Of a stretch of DNA of 64,000 bases, positions 25,271 to 34,523 are shown one piece after another. The notes beneath the pieces were generated by a model, which worked only from the letters and a program-made list of their open reading frames with translations, did no database searches and had not been told where the DNA came from. The position numbers were made by a program, and so were the translations under genes. The stretch is taken from positions 1 to 64,000 of the forward strand of contig DATCIJ010000041.1 of NCBI GenBank assembly GCA_036507855.1, in the 5' to 3' direction. The stretch comes from JABWBJ01 sp036507855 (GTDB taxonomy: Bacteria > Gemmatimonadota > Gemmatimonadetes > Gemmatimonadales > Gemmatimonadaceae). Each line of letters begins with the position of its first letter. The first letter of the stretch is position 1.

Positions 25271-25792
25271 TTAGGTGGTGCCGCGATACACCGTGACCGC
25301 CGTTCCGCCATACACGCGCATATCGCCCCCCTCGGGGAGCGCCTCGTGGGCATCGTGCTCGATCCCCAGGATCCGGGCAAACGGAACACGGAGCCATTGG
25401 GCAGCCAGCCGCGGCGCCATGCCCAGGTTGTAGGGTGGGTCCGCAAAGGCGATGTCGAACGCCCCTGCTTCCAGTTTCTGCGCGTAACGAAGGGCTTCGC
25501 CGCGATGGATCCGCATCCGGTCCAACGCCCCGAGCACCGTGCCATTCTCGCGGATGGCCTTGATGGCCTCCGGCGCCACGTCAACGAAGTCCGCGCTTTT
25601 GGCCCCGCGAGAAAGCGCCTCGAGACCGAGCGCCCCTGATCCCGCGTACAGATCGAGCACTCTCGCTCCCGGCAGCTCGGGCTGGACGATGCTCATCCAC
25701 GCCTCTCGTGCCCGGTCGCCGGTCGGCCGGACACGGGAGCCCCGTGGCGCCTTGATCGTCCTCCCTCGCCATTGGCCGGCGATGATCCGCAC
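25271..25792 (-). CDS. rsmD: 16S rRNA (guanine966-N2)-methyltransferase RsmD
   Basis: 173 aa from the GTG at 25792, one nucleotide after the recJ stop. The N-terminus VRIIAGQWRGRTIKAP is the RsmD signature. The SAM site is DLYAGSGALGLEALSRGA (about residues 48-65) and the catalytic motif is FADPPYNLG. It methylates G966 of 16S rRNA. The rsmD-coaD order is common in bacteria. A longer frame overlapping recJ is rejected. Confidence 0.94.
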   Translation of the reverse strand: MRIIAGQWRGRTIKAPRGSRVRPTGDRAREAWMSIVQPELPGARVLDLYAGSGALGLEALSRGAKSADFVDVAPEAIKAIRENGTVLGALDRMRIHRGEALRYAQKLEAGAFDIAFADPPYNLGMAPRLAAQWLRVPFARILGIEHDAHEALPEGGDMRVYGGTAVTVYRGTT

Positions 25793-25793
25793 G

Positions 25794-27551
25794 TCAGCCG
25801 CGAATGTCCGCCAGGCGGGCGACCAGCCGTGACGTGTCTCTCCAGAGGTCGCGCTCGAGCCGGTACGCCACGTCCACCACCTGCGTGGCGGTCCATTCCG
25901 AGGCGCGGTGGGACACACCCCACCACACGCCTTCCAGTTCCGTCGTCTCGTCGCGCAGCGCGAACTTGAGCCCGTTCTGGCCGATGGCGCGTGGCGCCGA
26001 GGCCAGCCGGATTCCGCGCGTCGCCAGCAGAGGCGCTGGATTCCCGATGCCGAAGGGTTCGAAGTGTCTCAGGAGTCGCTCGAGCGTGTCGTTGGCTTCG
26101 CCCAGCGGCACCTCAAGGTCGACGCGAAGCTCCGGCGTCAGGTCCTCTCCCGTCAGGCGCTCACGGGCGACCGCATCGAACCGTGACGCGAGCTCGGGAA
26201 TGCGCGCCGCGTCCACCGTCAGCCCTGCCGCTGCCCGATGGCCCCCATAGCGCATCAGGAGGTCGGCGCACGCCGTAAGGCCACCGTGAAGGTCGAACGC
26301 GGGGATCGATCGACCCGAGCCCTTTCCGATCCCGTTCTCCACGGCGACAAGAACCACGGGCCGGTACAGGTCCTCGACGAGTCGCGACGCGACAATCCCG
26401 ATCACCCCCGCGTGCCATCCTTCGGCTGCGAGCACCAACCCGGCGACGGAGTCGAGATCCTGGGTCGCGGCCAGCTTGCGCGCGGCCTCGAGCGTTTCGC
26501 GATCGATGGCTTGCCGGGTCCTGTTGATCTCCTCCAGGTCGCGCGCGATCGCGTTGGCCTCGCCCTCGTCCGTGCTCAGCAACAGGTCGAGTCCGCGTCG
26601 TGCATCGCCAATGCGGCCGACGGCGTTCAGGCGCGGCGCGAGGATGAACCCGATTCGGCCGGCGGTCAGCTCGCGGCCCTCGAGCCCCGACGCGTTGATG
26701 AGGGCGCGGAGCCCGATGTGCTTCGTCTCCGCCATGAGCCGCAAACCGTAGCGAACCAGAATGCGGTTTTCCCCGCGCAGGGGCGCCACATCCGCCACCG
26801 TGGCGAGCGCCACCAGGTCGAGCATGTTCAACGCGACGTTAGGCCCGGCGCCGTGCTGCTCCAGGAGCGCCAGCGACAGCTTGAACGCCACGCCGGCAGC
26901 GCAGAGGTCCTTGTCCGGATAGTCGCAGCCCGGCACCCGGGGATTCAGGACCGCCACACATTCCGGCGGCGGCCGACTGGGCAAGTGGTGATCGGTGATG
27001 ATCACGTCGATGCCGCGGCGGCGCAGGTCGGCGACGGGATCGTGCGCGGTCGTGCCGCAGTCGCACGTCACCAGGAGCGCAGCGCCCGCAGCGACCGCGG
27101 CTCGCACGCCCGCCTCGCCGAGGTCGTAGCCATCATTGATGCGGTGAGGCGCGAACGGCACGGCATTGGCACCGAGGTGCCGGAGAGTTTTCACCAGCAA
27201 GGTGGTCGAGCACATCCCGTCCACGTCGTAGTCCCCGTGCACGAGCACGGTCTCGCCCGAGCGAATGGCCGTGCTGAGACGCTCCACGGCTTCCGCCATC
27301 CCACGCATGGCCAGGGGCGGATGCAGTTGCTCCATGCGGGGACGCAGGTAATTGCGCGCATCCTCGACTGCGGCCAATCCGCGCGCCACAAGGAGCGAGG
27401 CGATCAGGGGCGGCAGATGCAGCTCTTCGCCCAGCCGCTGCGCCAGGGCGACATCAACGGGGCGCGGCGCCGTCCAACGCGCCACGGGTCGCGTCCAGGG
27501 GAGAGCTTGTGCTTCGACGGGTACCGTACGATCGCTCAGCGAGACTGCCAT
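25794..27551 (-). CDS. recJ: Single-stranded-DNA-specific exonuclease RecJ
   Basis: 585 aa. DHH-family motifs are present: VLVHGDYDVDGMCST, CDCGTTAHD and VIITDHHLP in the N-terminal half, and a DHHA1 region with MRYGGHRAAAGLTV (GGH motif). RecJ degrades ssDNA 5' to 3' in recombination and mismatch repair. The start ATG at 27551 reads MAVSLSDRTVPVEAQ. It heads the recJ-rsmD-coaD run. Confidence 0.96.
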   Translation of the reverse strand: MAVSLSDRTVPVEAQALPWTRPVARWTAPRPVDVALAQRLGEELHLPPLIASLLVARGLAAVEDARNYLRPRMEQLHPPLAMRGMAEAVERLSTAIRSGETVLVHGDYDVDGMCSTTLLVKTLRHLGANAVPFAPHRINDGYDLGEAGVRAAVAAGAALLVTCDCGTTAHDPVADLRRRGIDVIITDHHLPSRPPPECVAVLNPRVPGCDYPDKDLCAAGVAFKLSLALLEQHGAGPNVALNMLDLVALATVADVAPLRGENRILVRYGLRLMAETKHIGLRALINASGLEGRELTAGRIGFILAPRLNAVGRIGDARRGLDLLLSTDEGEANAIARDLEEINRTRQAIDRETLEAARKLAATQDLDSVAGLVLAAEGWHAGVIGIVASRLVEDLYRPVVLVAVENGIGKGSGRSIPAFDLHGGLTACADLLMRYGGHRAAAGLTVDAARIPELASRFDAVARERLTGEDLTPELRVDLEVPLGEANDTLERLLRHFEPFGIGNPAPLLATRGIRLASAPRAIGQNGLKFALRDETTELEGVWWGVSHRASEWTATQVVDVAYRLERDLWRDTSRLVARLADIRG

Positions 27552-27610
27552 CGATGGAAGTTAGTCGATGCCTGTCACGCCCGTGTCATTCCCCGGAAGC
27601 GCTGAGGAGG

Positions 27611-27629
27611 TGGAGTGTCAGGCCACTCC
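27611..27629. terminator. Hairpin between the zinc-ribbon gene and recJ
   Basis: GGAGTG-tcaggc-CACTCC stem in the 102-nt gap, just past the stop of the zinc-ribbon gene. No T tract. Confidence 0.35.
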
Positions 27630-27653
27630 GCCATCCGACAACTGACATCCGGT

Positions 27654-28358
27654 CTACGACGCGTATAGCAGGACCCCGCACGCCTCGCACACCTCGATGA
27701 TACCCGTCGACGCCATCATCGAACGACGCTGCACCGGTACGGCGGTATCGCAACAGCTGCAGGCCCCGTTGTCGAGCGCGAACAGCGCCTGGGAACGACG
27801 CCGGTTCCGGATCCTGTCATACTTCTGCAGCAGCGGCGCCTTTACCTCGGCCGCGAGCGACTTGCGCACCCCCGACGCGGCGGCGAACTCGCCTCCCAGC
27901 TCAGCACGTTCGGCTTCGACCTGGGCGCGCGCTTCGGCCTGGGACGCATCCAGTGCTTCCAGGCTGGCTTCCTGCCGACGGAGTGAGGCATGCTCGTCGG
28001 CTACCCGGCCCACCAGCGCCTTGAGCTCGTTCTCCTCTTCCATCAGCAGCTTGCGCCCCGCCTCCACCTGCAGCATCGCGGCCGTCGCCTCGCGCATCCT
28101 CTTGACCGCGTCGAGATGAGCCACGTTGCGCTCATGTCGCTGGCGATGATCGGCGGTGCGTCCCTCGAGTTCGCGCTGGCGCCGTTCATCGGCGTCGACG
28201 CCGGCGCGGATTTCTTCGATGGATTTGACCGCGCGCTGGCGCACCTGGTCGAGTTCGGCCAGTCGCGGCGTCAGGGCGTCGAGACGGGCACGCAATTCGT
28301 CCACCACATCGTCCTGCGCCTGCAGCGCGAGGAGGGCATCCAGCAGCGTATTCACCAA
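27654..28358 (-). CDS. Coiled-coil protein with C4 zinc ribbon (DUF164-like)
   Basis: 234 aa. Residues about 1-180 form a long coiled coil rich in Glu, Arg, Ala and Leu. The C-terminus carries a C4 zinc ribbon, ACSCCDTAVPV ... EVCEACGVLLY (cysteines near residues 201, 204, 222 and 225). This is the DUF164/CdsZ-type architecture, suggested to act in RNA or translation quality control, but the precise role is unclear. It lies just downstream of dnaG and may be co-transcribed with it. Confidence 0.87.
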   Translation of the reverse strand: MVNTLLDALLALQAQDDVVDELRARLDALTPRLAELDQVRQRAVKSIEEIRAGVDADERRQRELEGRTADHRQRHERNVAHLDAVKRMREATAAMLQVEAGRKLLMEEENELKALVGRVADEHASLRRQEASLEALDASQAEARAQVEAERAELGGEFAAASGVRKSLAAEVKAPLLQKYDRIRNRRRSQALFALDNGACSCCDTAVPVQRRSMMASTGIIEVCEACGVLLYAS

Positions 28359-28385
28359 ACCTCCATGAAGTTGAGTGTCGACATC

Positions 28386-30194
28386 TCACGCCGGCGTGAT
28401 GCTTTCGCTGAGACGCCGGATTTCTTCAGCGTTCGCCTGTTTCTCGGCGATCAACCCGTCGGTTTCGGCCGGGGTCGCCACCATCAGATCACGTTGGATC
28501 TTCGCATTCAATTCTCTCCGCCGCCTGAGCTCCAGTTGCACGAGGCAGTCGGCCACCGTTCGCTCGACATCGATGACCGCGCCCTGTTCTTCCAGCAGGG
28601 CCTCCAGCACCGTAACCGAGGGAGCGGCCAGACCAGCGGCCACGTCTCCCATCACCGCATCCGGACCGACCGCGGCGAGCCTCTCGAAGATCTCCCGATA
28701 GCGGTCATCGCGAAACTCCCCCGGGCCAATTCGCTCGCTGATCCGCTCTATCAGCGCTCGCGAGGTCAGCATTACCCGGACGAGTTCGCGCTCCGCGGAC
28801 GTGCCGGCGCCGCGCCTGGTGGCGCGAGGTGCCGCTGGCGCCGGCTCACGGGGGGCTCGGGGTGCTGTCCGACGCGAACTCTCCTGCCTGACCGGCGGCG
28901 CCTGGCGTTCTCCGCGATCCGTCGCGTCAGCTTCTGCCGTCAAAACCTGTCGATCGACACCGGTCGCCTCACTCACGCGACCGAGGTACATGTCCCGCGT
29001 CACCGGGTCGACGGTGGCACGGATGGTCGGCAATAGGTGGTCGATGGCGCGCCGGCGTTTGTGCAGATCGGCGAACCAGCCGCCGCGCTCCAGAAGCTGG
29101 ATCTTCCGCTCAATGACATCAACGGCCGATGCGAGACATCGCTCGATCCCCTCGCGACCTGTCTTCCTCGCGAACGTATCGGGATCCTCGCCCGGCGGTA
29201 GCGTCACCACGCGGACAGATGCACCGTGTCGCAGCAATTCGTCGGCGGCGCGGAAGGTGGCCTTGAGTCCCGCCTTGTCGCTGTCGTAGACGAGAAAGGC
29301 GTTCTTCGAATGCCTGGCAATCAGGAGCGCCTGTTCCGTAGTGAGAGCCGTCCCCAATGGCGCGATGACCTCCTCGATACCCGCGACGACGAGCCTGACC
29401 AGGTCGAAGTACCCCTCGACGAGGAGCACGCGGTCGGCTCGCCGGATCGCGTTTCTCGCCCAGTTCAAGCCATATAGCATCCGGCCCTTGGAGAATGCGA
29501 TCGTTTCCGGCGAGTTCAGGTACTTCGGTTCACCGGCGCCGATCACGCGTCCGCCAAACCCGGCGACCCGCCCCGATGTGTCGTAGATGGGAAACATCAG
29601 GCGACCGCGAAACCGCGGACGCACGGCGTCCGAATCGTCCCGCTTGACCAGGAGGCCCGCCTCGAGCTGCCGGGCATCATCGAATCCCAGGGTCGCGAGC
29701 TGCGCACTCAGGCTGCCATCGCGTGGCGCAAAGCCAAGGCCGAAACGATCCGCCGTGTCCAGCCCCACATCACGCTGCGCCAGGTACTCGCGCGCCGGAT
29801 TCCCGCTCGCGTCGTCGCGGAGTGTGCGCCGGAACCAGTCCTCCGCCGCGGCGTTGACCTCCCAGACTGCCTCGCGCGGGTCAGGTCCCTCGCGACGGGT
29901 CGTCACTTCACGAATGACGACGCCGGAACGCTCGGCCACGTGACGCACCGAGGTTGGCCAATCCATGCCGTACCGTTTCCGCAGGAACGTGAAGACGTCG
30001 CCACTCTCGCCGCACTTGAAGCAGTGGTAGATCCGGCGACGGGGATCGACTGAGAAGTTCGGATTCCTGCCCTGGTGAAACGGACATGGACCGCGGAATG
30101 TGGTCCCCGCGCGTTTGAGCGTGACGGATTCGCCGATGATGCCGACGATGTCCGCTGCCTCGCGCACGCGCTCGACTTCCTCGTCCGGAATCAC
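28386..30194 (-). CDS. dnaG: DNA primase
   Basis: 602 aa, normal DnaG size. An N-terminal CHC2 zinc finger (CPFHQGRNPNFSV and YHCFKCGESGD, about residues 35-65), then the primase core and TOPRIM domain with VLLVEGYFDLVRL and VYDSDKAGLKA, and a C-terminal helicase-binding helical domain after a Pro/Arg/Ala-rich linker. It synthesises RNA primers at the replication fork. Its start overlaps the mutS2 stop by 4 bp. Confidence 0.97.
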   Translation of the reverse strand: MIPDEEVERVREAADIVGIIGESVTLKRAGTTFRGPCPFHQGRNPNFSVDPRRRIYHCFKCGESGDVFTFLRKRYGMDWPTSVRHVAERSGVVIREVTTRREGPDPREAVWEVNAAAEDWFRRTLRDDASGNPAREYLAQRDVGLDTADRFGLGFAPRDGSLSAQLATLGFDDARQLEAGLLVKRDDSDAVRPRFRGRLMFPIYDTSGRVAGFGGRVIGAGEPKYLNSPETIAFSKGRMLYGLNWARNAIRRADRVLLVEGYFDLVRLVVAGIEEVIAPLGTALTTEQALLIARHSKNAFLVYDSDKAGLKATFRAADELLRHGASVRVVTLPPGEDPDTFARKTGREGIERCLASAVDVIERKIQLLERGGWFADLHKRRRAIDHLLPTIRATVDPVTRDMYLGRVSEATGVDRQVLTAEADATDRGERQAPPVRQESSRRTAPRAPREPAPAAPRATRRGAGTSAERELVRVMLTSRALIERISERIGPGEFRDDRYREIFERLAAVGPDAVMGDVAAGLAAPSVTVLEALLEEQGAVIDVERTVADCLVQLELRRRRELNAKIQRDLMVATPAETDGLIAEKQANAEEIRRLSESITPA

Positions 30195-32563
30195 AGCTCC
30201 ACCACCGTAACGCCCGTGCCGCCCTCGTTGAACCCGCCCGGCCGGAAGCCGCGCACCCGCGTGTCCTTGCGAAGCATCTCGGCAACACGTTCGCGCAGCG
30301 CTCCCGTCCCCTTGCCGTGGATGACCCGCAGCGACTTGAGGTCGCCACGGATCGCGGCATCGACCGCCTGCATGACCAGGTCGTCGACATCTCCCGCGCG
30401 CACACCGCGTACGTCGATCTCCGTCGCCACGTCCAGGTCGGGCTGATCGCCGTACTGCGCCGGAGCCGTGGGCGCGGCCTGGACCGGCGCCACGGTCACC
30501 GACGCGGCGGGAAAGCTCATCTTGACAGCGCCTAACGCTACCAGCAGGTGGTCATCGCGCCGCTCGATCACCCGTCCGGTCTTGCCTCCCATATCGTGCA
30601 CGATGACCAGCATCCCGGGCTCGGGCTCGATGGCGACGCCCCCGGCGGTTCGGGACTGGGCAGGCCGCTCGAGCTCCAGCAGCTTCGTCCGCTGCGCCTC
30701 CGCCAGCTGTTCGATGCGCTGCCTCGCCTCGCGAGCCGCGTCCTCCGCCTGGTCAGCCGCCGACTGCCGCAACTCGCGGATCGCGCGTTCGACTTCGTGC
30801 CGGGAATCCAGCAGGTAGCGGCGCGCCTCCTGGCGCGACTCGCGCTCGAAGGCCACCTCCCGTTCACGAAGTCGCTGCTCGCGCTCCGCCAGCCGGTGCG
30901 CGGTATCTCGTGCACCGTCGAGTGACTGCGCCGCCTCAGCCTCCAGGTGTGTGAGTGTCGCTTCGCGCGCCTCGAGCGATTCCAGCAGCGCATTGACGTC
31001 GCGTTCCACCCTGGGCACGCGCTCCTCGGCGTTGGACAGGACCTCGTCAGGCAGTCCAAGCCGCCGCGCGATGCTCAAGCCGTACGACCGGCCCGGAATC
31101 CCCTTGATCAGGAGGTACGTCGGAGCCAACCGGTCGGCATCAAACTGCAGGGACGCATTCACGACGCCGGGAACTTCGCTGGCGAGTTCCTTGAGCGCGC
31201 CGAGATGGGTCGTCGCCACCGACATCGACCCGCGCCTCGTGAGCGCTTCGAGTACGGCGCCACCCAGGGCCGACCCTTCGATGGGATCCGTTCCCGAGCC
31301 GAGTTCGTCGAGCAGAACGAGAGACCGCGGTGTTGCGCGTTTCAGGATCTCCGCGATGTTCCTGAGATGAGCGCTGAAGGTGGACAGGCTCGCCTCGATC
31401 GACTGCTCGTCACCGACATCCGCGAACACATCGTCGTAGACGACCAGCGCGCTGCCTGCCGCCACGGGAACGGGGATACCCGACTGCGCCATCGCCGACA
31501 GCAAGCCGATGGTCTTGAGGAGTACCGTCTTCCCGCCGGTGTTCGGCCCGGACACGAGCAGCGTGCGCTCCTCCGGCTCCATCACCAGCGTAAACGGCAC
31601 AACGGCGACGCCCTGTGCCTGCAGCAGTGGATGACGGGCATCATTCAATGCCAACGAACCGCCCGGCTCCCGCCATGAAACCGGCGTGCACGAGAACTCG
31701 ATGGCGAATCGCGCGCGCGCATGAAAACCGTCGAGCGCAGCCAGCGACTCGAGGCACGCCACGAGGGGCTCGGCGAGCGGTCGCAGCCTTTCGCTCAGCT
31801 CGGCAAGCAGTCGATCCACCTCGCGCAGTTCGTCCGCCTCCAGTTCGCGAATGCGATTGCACGCCTCGATCGCCGCCGGCGGCTCCACGAACAGCGTCGC
31901 CCCGCTGTTGGACGAGTCGTGAACGAGCCCGCCCACGGCTCCCCGCCCCTCACGGCGCACGGGAATCACGAAACGCCCATTGCGCACGGTGACCGACATG
32001 TCGGGCACGCGCTGATGCGCCTCGAGACGGTTCATGATGCGTTCCAGAAGCGCAACGAGCTGTCCCTCGGAATCGCGGAGCTCGCGTCGCAGCCGCCGGA
32101 GCGTCGCCGACGCGCTGTCACGGATCGATCCGTCCTCGGCGATCACCTTGCCGACGGCTTGCTCGGCATCGGAGTCGACGATCAGCGCATCGCGATATGG
32201 TCGCAGAAGACCCGTCGCAAGCGCCGGTGCATCGGCGTTCGACAAGGCCGTCCTGGTCAGGCGCGACGACGTGAGCAACTGCCCGATCGCCGACAGCTCA
32301 CTGACCTGCAATGTCGCCCCTGGAACGCGTAGACGCTCGAGCCCCTCCTCGATATCGGGGATCGGCTCGCTCCTCCACCCGGCGTCCGACTCCACGAAGC
32401 TTCGCATGGCGGACACCCGGGAGTGCTCCAGTTCCAGCCATTCGACGTCGTGTCGCGGCTCGAGGGCGCGCACCGTTCCGGCCCCAGCACCTGTCGCGGC
32501 CCGCTCCGCGACGAGGTCGCGGACGCGGGCGAATTCGAGGACCTGGAGCGCGTGCGTGTTCAT
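30191..32563 (-). CDS. mutS2: Endonuclease/ribosome-rescue protein MutS2
   Basis: 790 aa. MutS core and lever (about residues 1-310), ATPase with Walker A SGPNTGGKTVLL, then a long coiled coil, and a C-terminal Smr domain (about 715-790) with EIDVRGVRAGDVDDLV and VIHGKGTGALRERV. In other bacteria MutS2 suppresses recombination or splits collided ribosomes. Upstream are 76 nt of non-coding DNA to the HIT gene. The TTA codon of an A-L-G triplet here is one of the GTTAGGC words. Confidence 0.96.
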   Translation of the reverse strand: MNTHALQVLEFARVRDLVAERAATGAGAGTVRALEPRHDVEWLELEHSRVSAMRSFVESDAGWRSEPIPDIEEGLERLRVPGATLQVSELSAIGQLLTSSRLTRTALSNADAPALATGLLRPYRDALIVDSDAEQAVGKVIAEDGSIRDSASATLRRLRRELRDSEGQLVALLERIMNRLEAHQRVPDMSVTVRNGRFVIPVRREGRGAVGGLVHDSSNSGATLFVEPPAAIEACNRIRELEADELREVDRLLAELSERLRPLAEPLVACLESLAALDGFHARARFAIEFSCTPVSWREPGGSLALNDARHPLLQAQGVAVVPFTLVMEPEERTLLVSGPNTGGKTVLLKTIGLLSAMAQSGIPVPVAAGSALVVYDDVFADVGDEQSIEASLSTFSAHLRNIAEILKRATPRSLVLLDELGSGTDPIEGSALGGAVLEALTRRGSMSVATTHLGALKELASEVPGVVNASLQFDADRLAPTYLLIKGIPGRSYGLSIARRLGLPDEVLSNAEERVPRVERDVNALLESLEAREATLTHLEAEAAQSLDGARDTAHRLAEREQRLREREVAFERESRQEARRYLLDSRHEVERAIRELRQSAADQAEDAAREARQRIEQLAEAQRTKLLELERPAQSRTAGGVAIEPEPGMLVIVHDMGGKTGRVIERRDDHLLVALGAVKMSFPAASVTVAPVQAAPTAPAQYGDQPDLDVATEIDVRGVRAGDVDDLVMQAVDAAIRGDLKSLRVIHGKGTGALRERVAEMLRKDTRVRGFRPGGFNEGGTGVTVVEL

Positions 32564-32639
32564 GCCGCCGCGTCAGGCCACGCGGATGGTTCGATGAGTT
32601 CACCGGGTCGCGGCAGCCGCTGGCCCGGACCAATCGCGT

Positions 32640-32993
32640 TCATCCCGGCGGCCAGGCAAAACGACGGCCGCCCAGCACGTGGACGTGCAGATGGAAGACC
32701 GTCTGGCCAGCGCCGGCGTTGGTGTTGACCACGGTGCGGTATCCCGCGTCAACGACGTTCTCACGCCGTGCCACCGCCGCCGCCATCACCATGACGCGGC
32801 CGATCAACAGGGGATCGGTCACGTCGTCCAGGGTCGATACATGCTGTCGGGGCACGACGAGGACATGCGTGGGCGCCTGTGGCCCGATGTCGCGAAAGGC
32901 GACGCAGTGCTCATCCTCAGCCACGATGTTCGCCGGAATCTCGCGCCGTATGATCCGGCAGAAGAGGCAATCAGACGCCATCTCGCGCTCCAT
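32640..32993 (-). CDS. HIT-family nucleotide hydrolase (Hint-like)
   Basis: 117 aa; a second ATG at 32981 (MASDCLFCRI) is equally plausible. The family motif HLHVHVLGG (HxHxHxx) lies near residues 100-108, and the zinc-type CLFC pair near the N-terminus. HIT proteins hydrolyse nucleoside phosphoramidates or adenylates. The start overlaps the rsmE 3' end by 23 bp, so it is in the prmA-rsmE-HIT transcript. Confidence 0.94.
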   Translation of the reverse strand: MEREMASDCLFCRIIRREIPANIVAEDEHCVAFRDIGPQAPTHVLVVPRQHVSTLDDVTDPLLIGRVMVMAAAVARRENVVDAGYRTVVNTNAGAGQTVFHLHVHVLGGRRFAWPPG

Positions 32994-33732
32994 CGTGCTG
33001 GTGAAGGAGCGCCCGGGCGATCGCGACGCCGGCGGCGCCCGCCGTCTCGAAACGGAGGATGCCCGGGCCTAACGATATCGGTATGAAGCCCGCGCTCGTC
33101 AGTTCAGCCTTCTCCGCGTCCTCGAGTCCTCCCTCCGGACCAAGCGCCAGGGTGATCGGCGCCTGCACCGGCACTCCGAAGACTGGCGGTCCCACCGGGT
33201 CCAGAACAAGCCGGGTCCCACCGGCAGGCACTGCCGTCAGCGCGCGCGAGAGTGGCGCTTCCGGATAGATGCGCGGCAGATGCGCCCCGCCCGACTGCTC
33301 CAGAGCCGCGATCATCCGGCCTCGCACCTTCGCGCTGAACATGGGCCCTTCCCCGCGAGGCGCGACGCTTCGCGAACGGCGCCAGAGCACGGGACGCCAG
33401 CTCGTGACCCCGAGTTCAGCCACCTTCTCCGCGAGCCACAGCATGCGATCGCGATCGGCCACGGGCACCATGAGGTGCACCTCGGGGAACGGCGCGATCT
33501 CTTCGACGTCGCCAACCTCGACCGTCACGGAGTCCTTCGCCTCGCGCACGATCATTCCGACTCCACGCCGTCCGGCGCCGTCCACCAGGGCCACAGTGGT
33601 GCCCGCGCCGAGCCGCCTGGCTCGAAGGTGGCGTGCCACGGACTCCCCCAACGCGACCTGCGCGTGCGGTTCGATCGCCGCCTCGGTCATGAAGAACGTC
33701 GCTAGGGCCGTTGAATCAGTGCGCTCCACCAT
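32971..33732 (-). CDS. rsmE: 16S rRNA (uracil1498-N3)-methyltransferase RsmE
   Basis: About 253 aa from the ATG at 33732; a GTG at 33729 has an AGGAGG 4 nt upstream, and an ATG at 33690 (MTEAAIEPH) is also possible. The SPOUT methyltransferase knot shows ALGPEGGLEDAE and ISLGPGILRFETA, the RsmE signatures near the C-terminus. It methylates U1498 of 16S rRNA. It overlaps prmA upstream by about 30 bp and HIT downstream. Confidence 0.93.
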   Translation of the reverse strand: MVERTDSTALATFFMTEAAIEPHAQVALGESVARHLRARRLGAGTTVALVDGAGRRGVGMIVREAKDSVTVEVGDVEEIAPFPEVHLMVPVADRDRMLWLAEKVAELGVTSWRPVLWRRSRSVAPRGEGPMFSAKVRGRMIAALEQSGGAHLPRIYPEAPLSRALTAVPAGGTRLVLDPVGPPVFGVPVQAPITLALGPEGGLEDAEKAELTSAGFIPISLGPGILRFETAGAAGVAIARALLHQHDGARDGV

Positions 33733-34523
33733 TCCTCCTCGATGTGCGTCTTTCGCAGTGCCCACTCTCCGCGCCAGAGCTCATCCATCATCTCGTTCTT
33801 CTCGCTGTCGAGAATCCCGGCCAGGACCGCGAATCCTCCGGGATTCAAGGCGGCGGACATCGCTGGCAGGAGCTCAACGATCACGGACGAGAGGATGTTG
33901 GCGGTTACGACGTCGACCGGTGCGATGATGGGCAGCAGCACGGCCGCATCACCTTCCAGCAGGTGGACAACGTCGCTGACGGCGTTTCGGTCGACATTCT
34001 CGGCGGCGTTCGTCTGCGCCTCAGGATCGATTTCAATGGCCCAGACTATCGCTGCCCCGAGCCGGGCGGCGGTGATCGAGAGCACCGCGCTGCCGGAACC
34101 CAGATCGGCCACCGACATCCCTTCCCGCATGACCTCCTGCAGCAGCGTCACGGCGCCGCGAGTCGACGCGTGATCACCGGTGCCGAACGCCATCCCGGGA
34201 TCGATCACGATCGTCCGCGCCGGGTCGAGTTCTCCGGCTAGCCAGGGCGGAGCGATCGTCAGATCGCCCGACGTAACGATCCGGGCGTGGTCGCGCCAGG
34301 CGATTGACCAATCCACCGGCGCGGTGGGTCGTACGTCGCAGCTCGCGACCGGGTCGATCGCCCGGACGGCGCCGGCCGCGGCTTCCGCGCCCGCCTCATC
34401 GGGAAAGCTCGTGGCCAGCGCCGCGCCTTCTTCGTGCACGCCCTGGGCCCCGGCCGCGAAGAGCGCCGCCATCACCTCGTCGCGATGAGCGGCGGACTCA
34501 ACGCGCAGGCTGAACCAGGTCAC
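33702..34523 (-). CDS. prmA: Ribosomal protein L11 methyltransferase
   Basis: 273 aa. SAM-binding motif VADLGSGSAVLSITAARLG (about residues 137-155) preceded by PGMAFGTGDHAST, the PrmA signature, and followed by the VTANILSSVI catalytic region. It trimethylates ribosomal protein L11. It overlaps dnaJ by 4 bp. The order dnaJ-prmA-rsmE is conserved in many bacteria. Confidence 0.95.
   Translation of the reverse strand: MTWFSLRVESAAHRDEVMAALFAAGAQGVHEEGAALATSFPDEAGAEAAAGAVRAIDPVASCDVRPTAPVDWSIAWRDHARIVTSGDLTIAPPWLAGELDPARTIVIDPGMAFGTGDHASTRGAVTLLQEVMREGMSVADLGSGSAVLSITAARLGAAIVWAIEIDPEAQTNAAENVDRNAVSDVVHLLEGDAAVLLPIIAPVDVVTANILSSVIVELLPAMSAALNPGGFAVLAGILDSEKNEMMDELWRGEWALRKTHIEEEWWSALIQRP

Noticed and set aside
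26238..27605. 455-codon open frame antisense to recJ
   Set aside because: Arg/His/Gly-rich shadow of a certain gene; no ribosome site or family motif.
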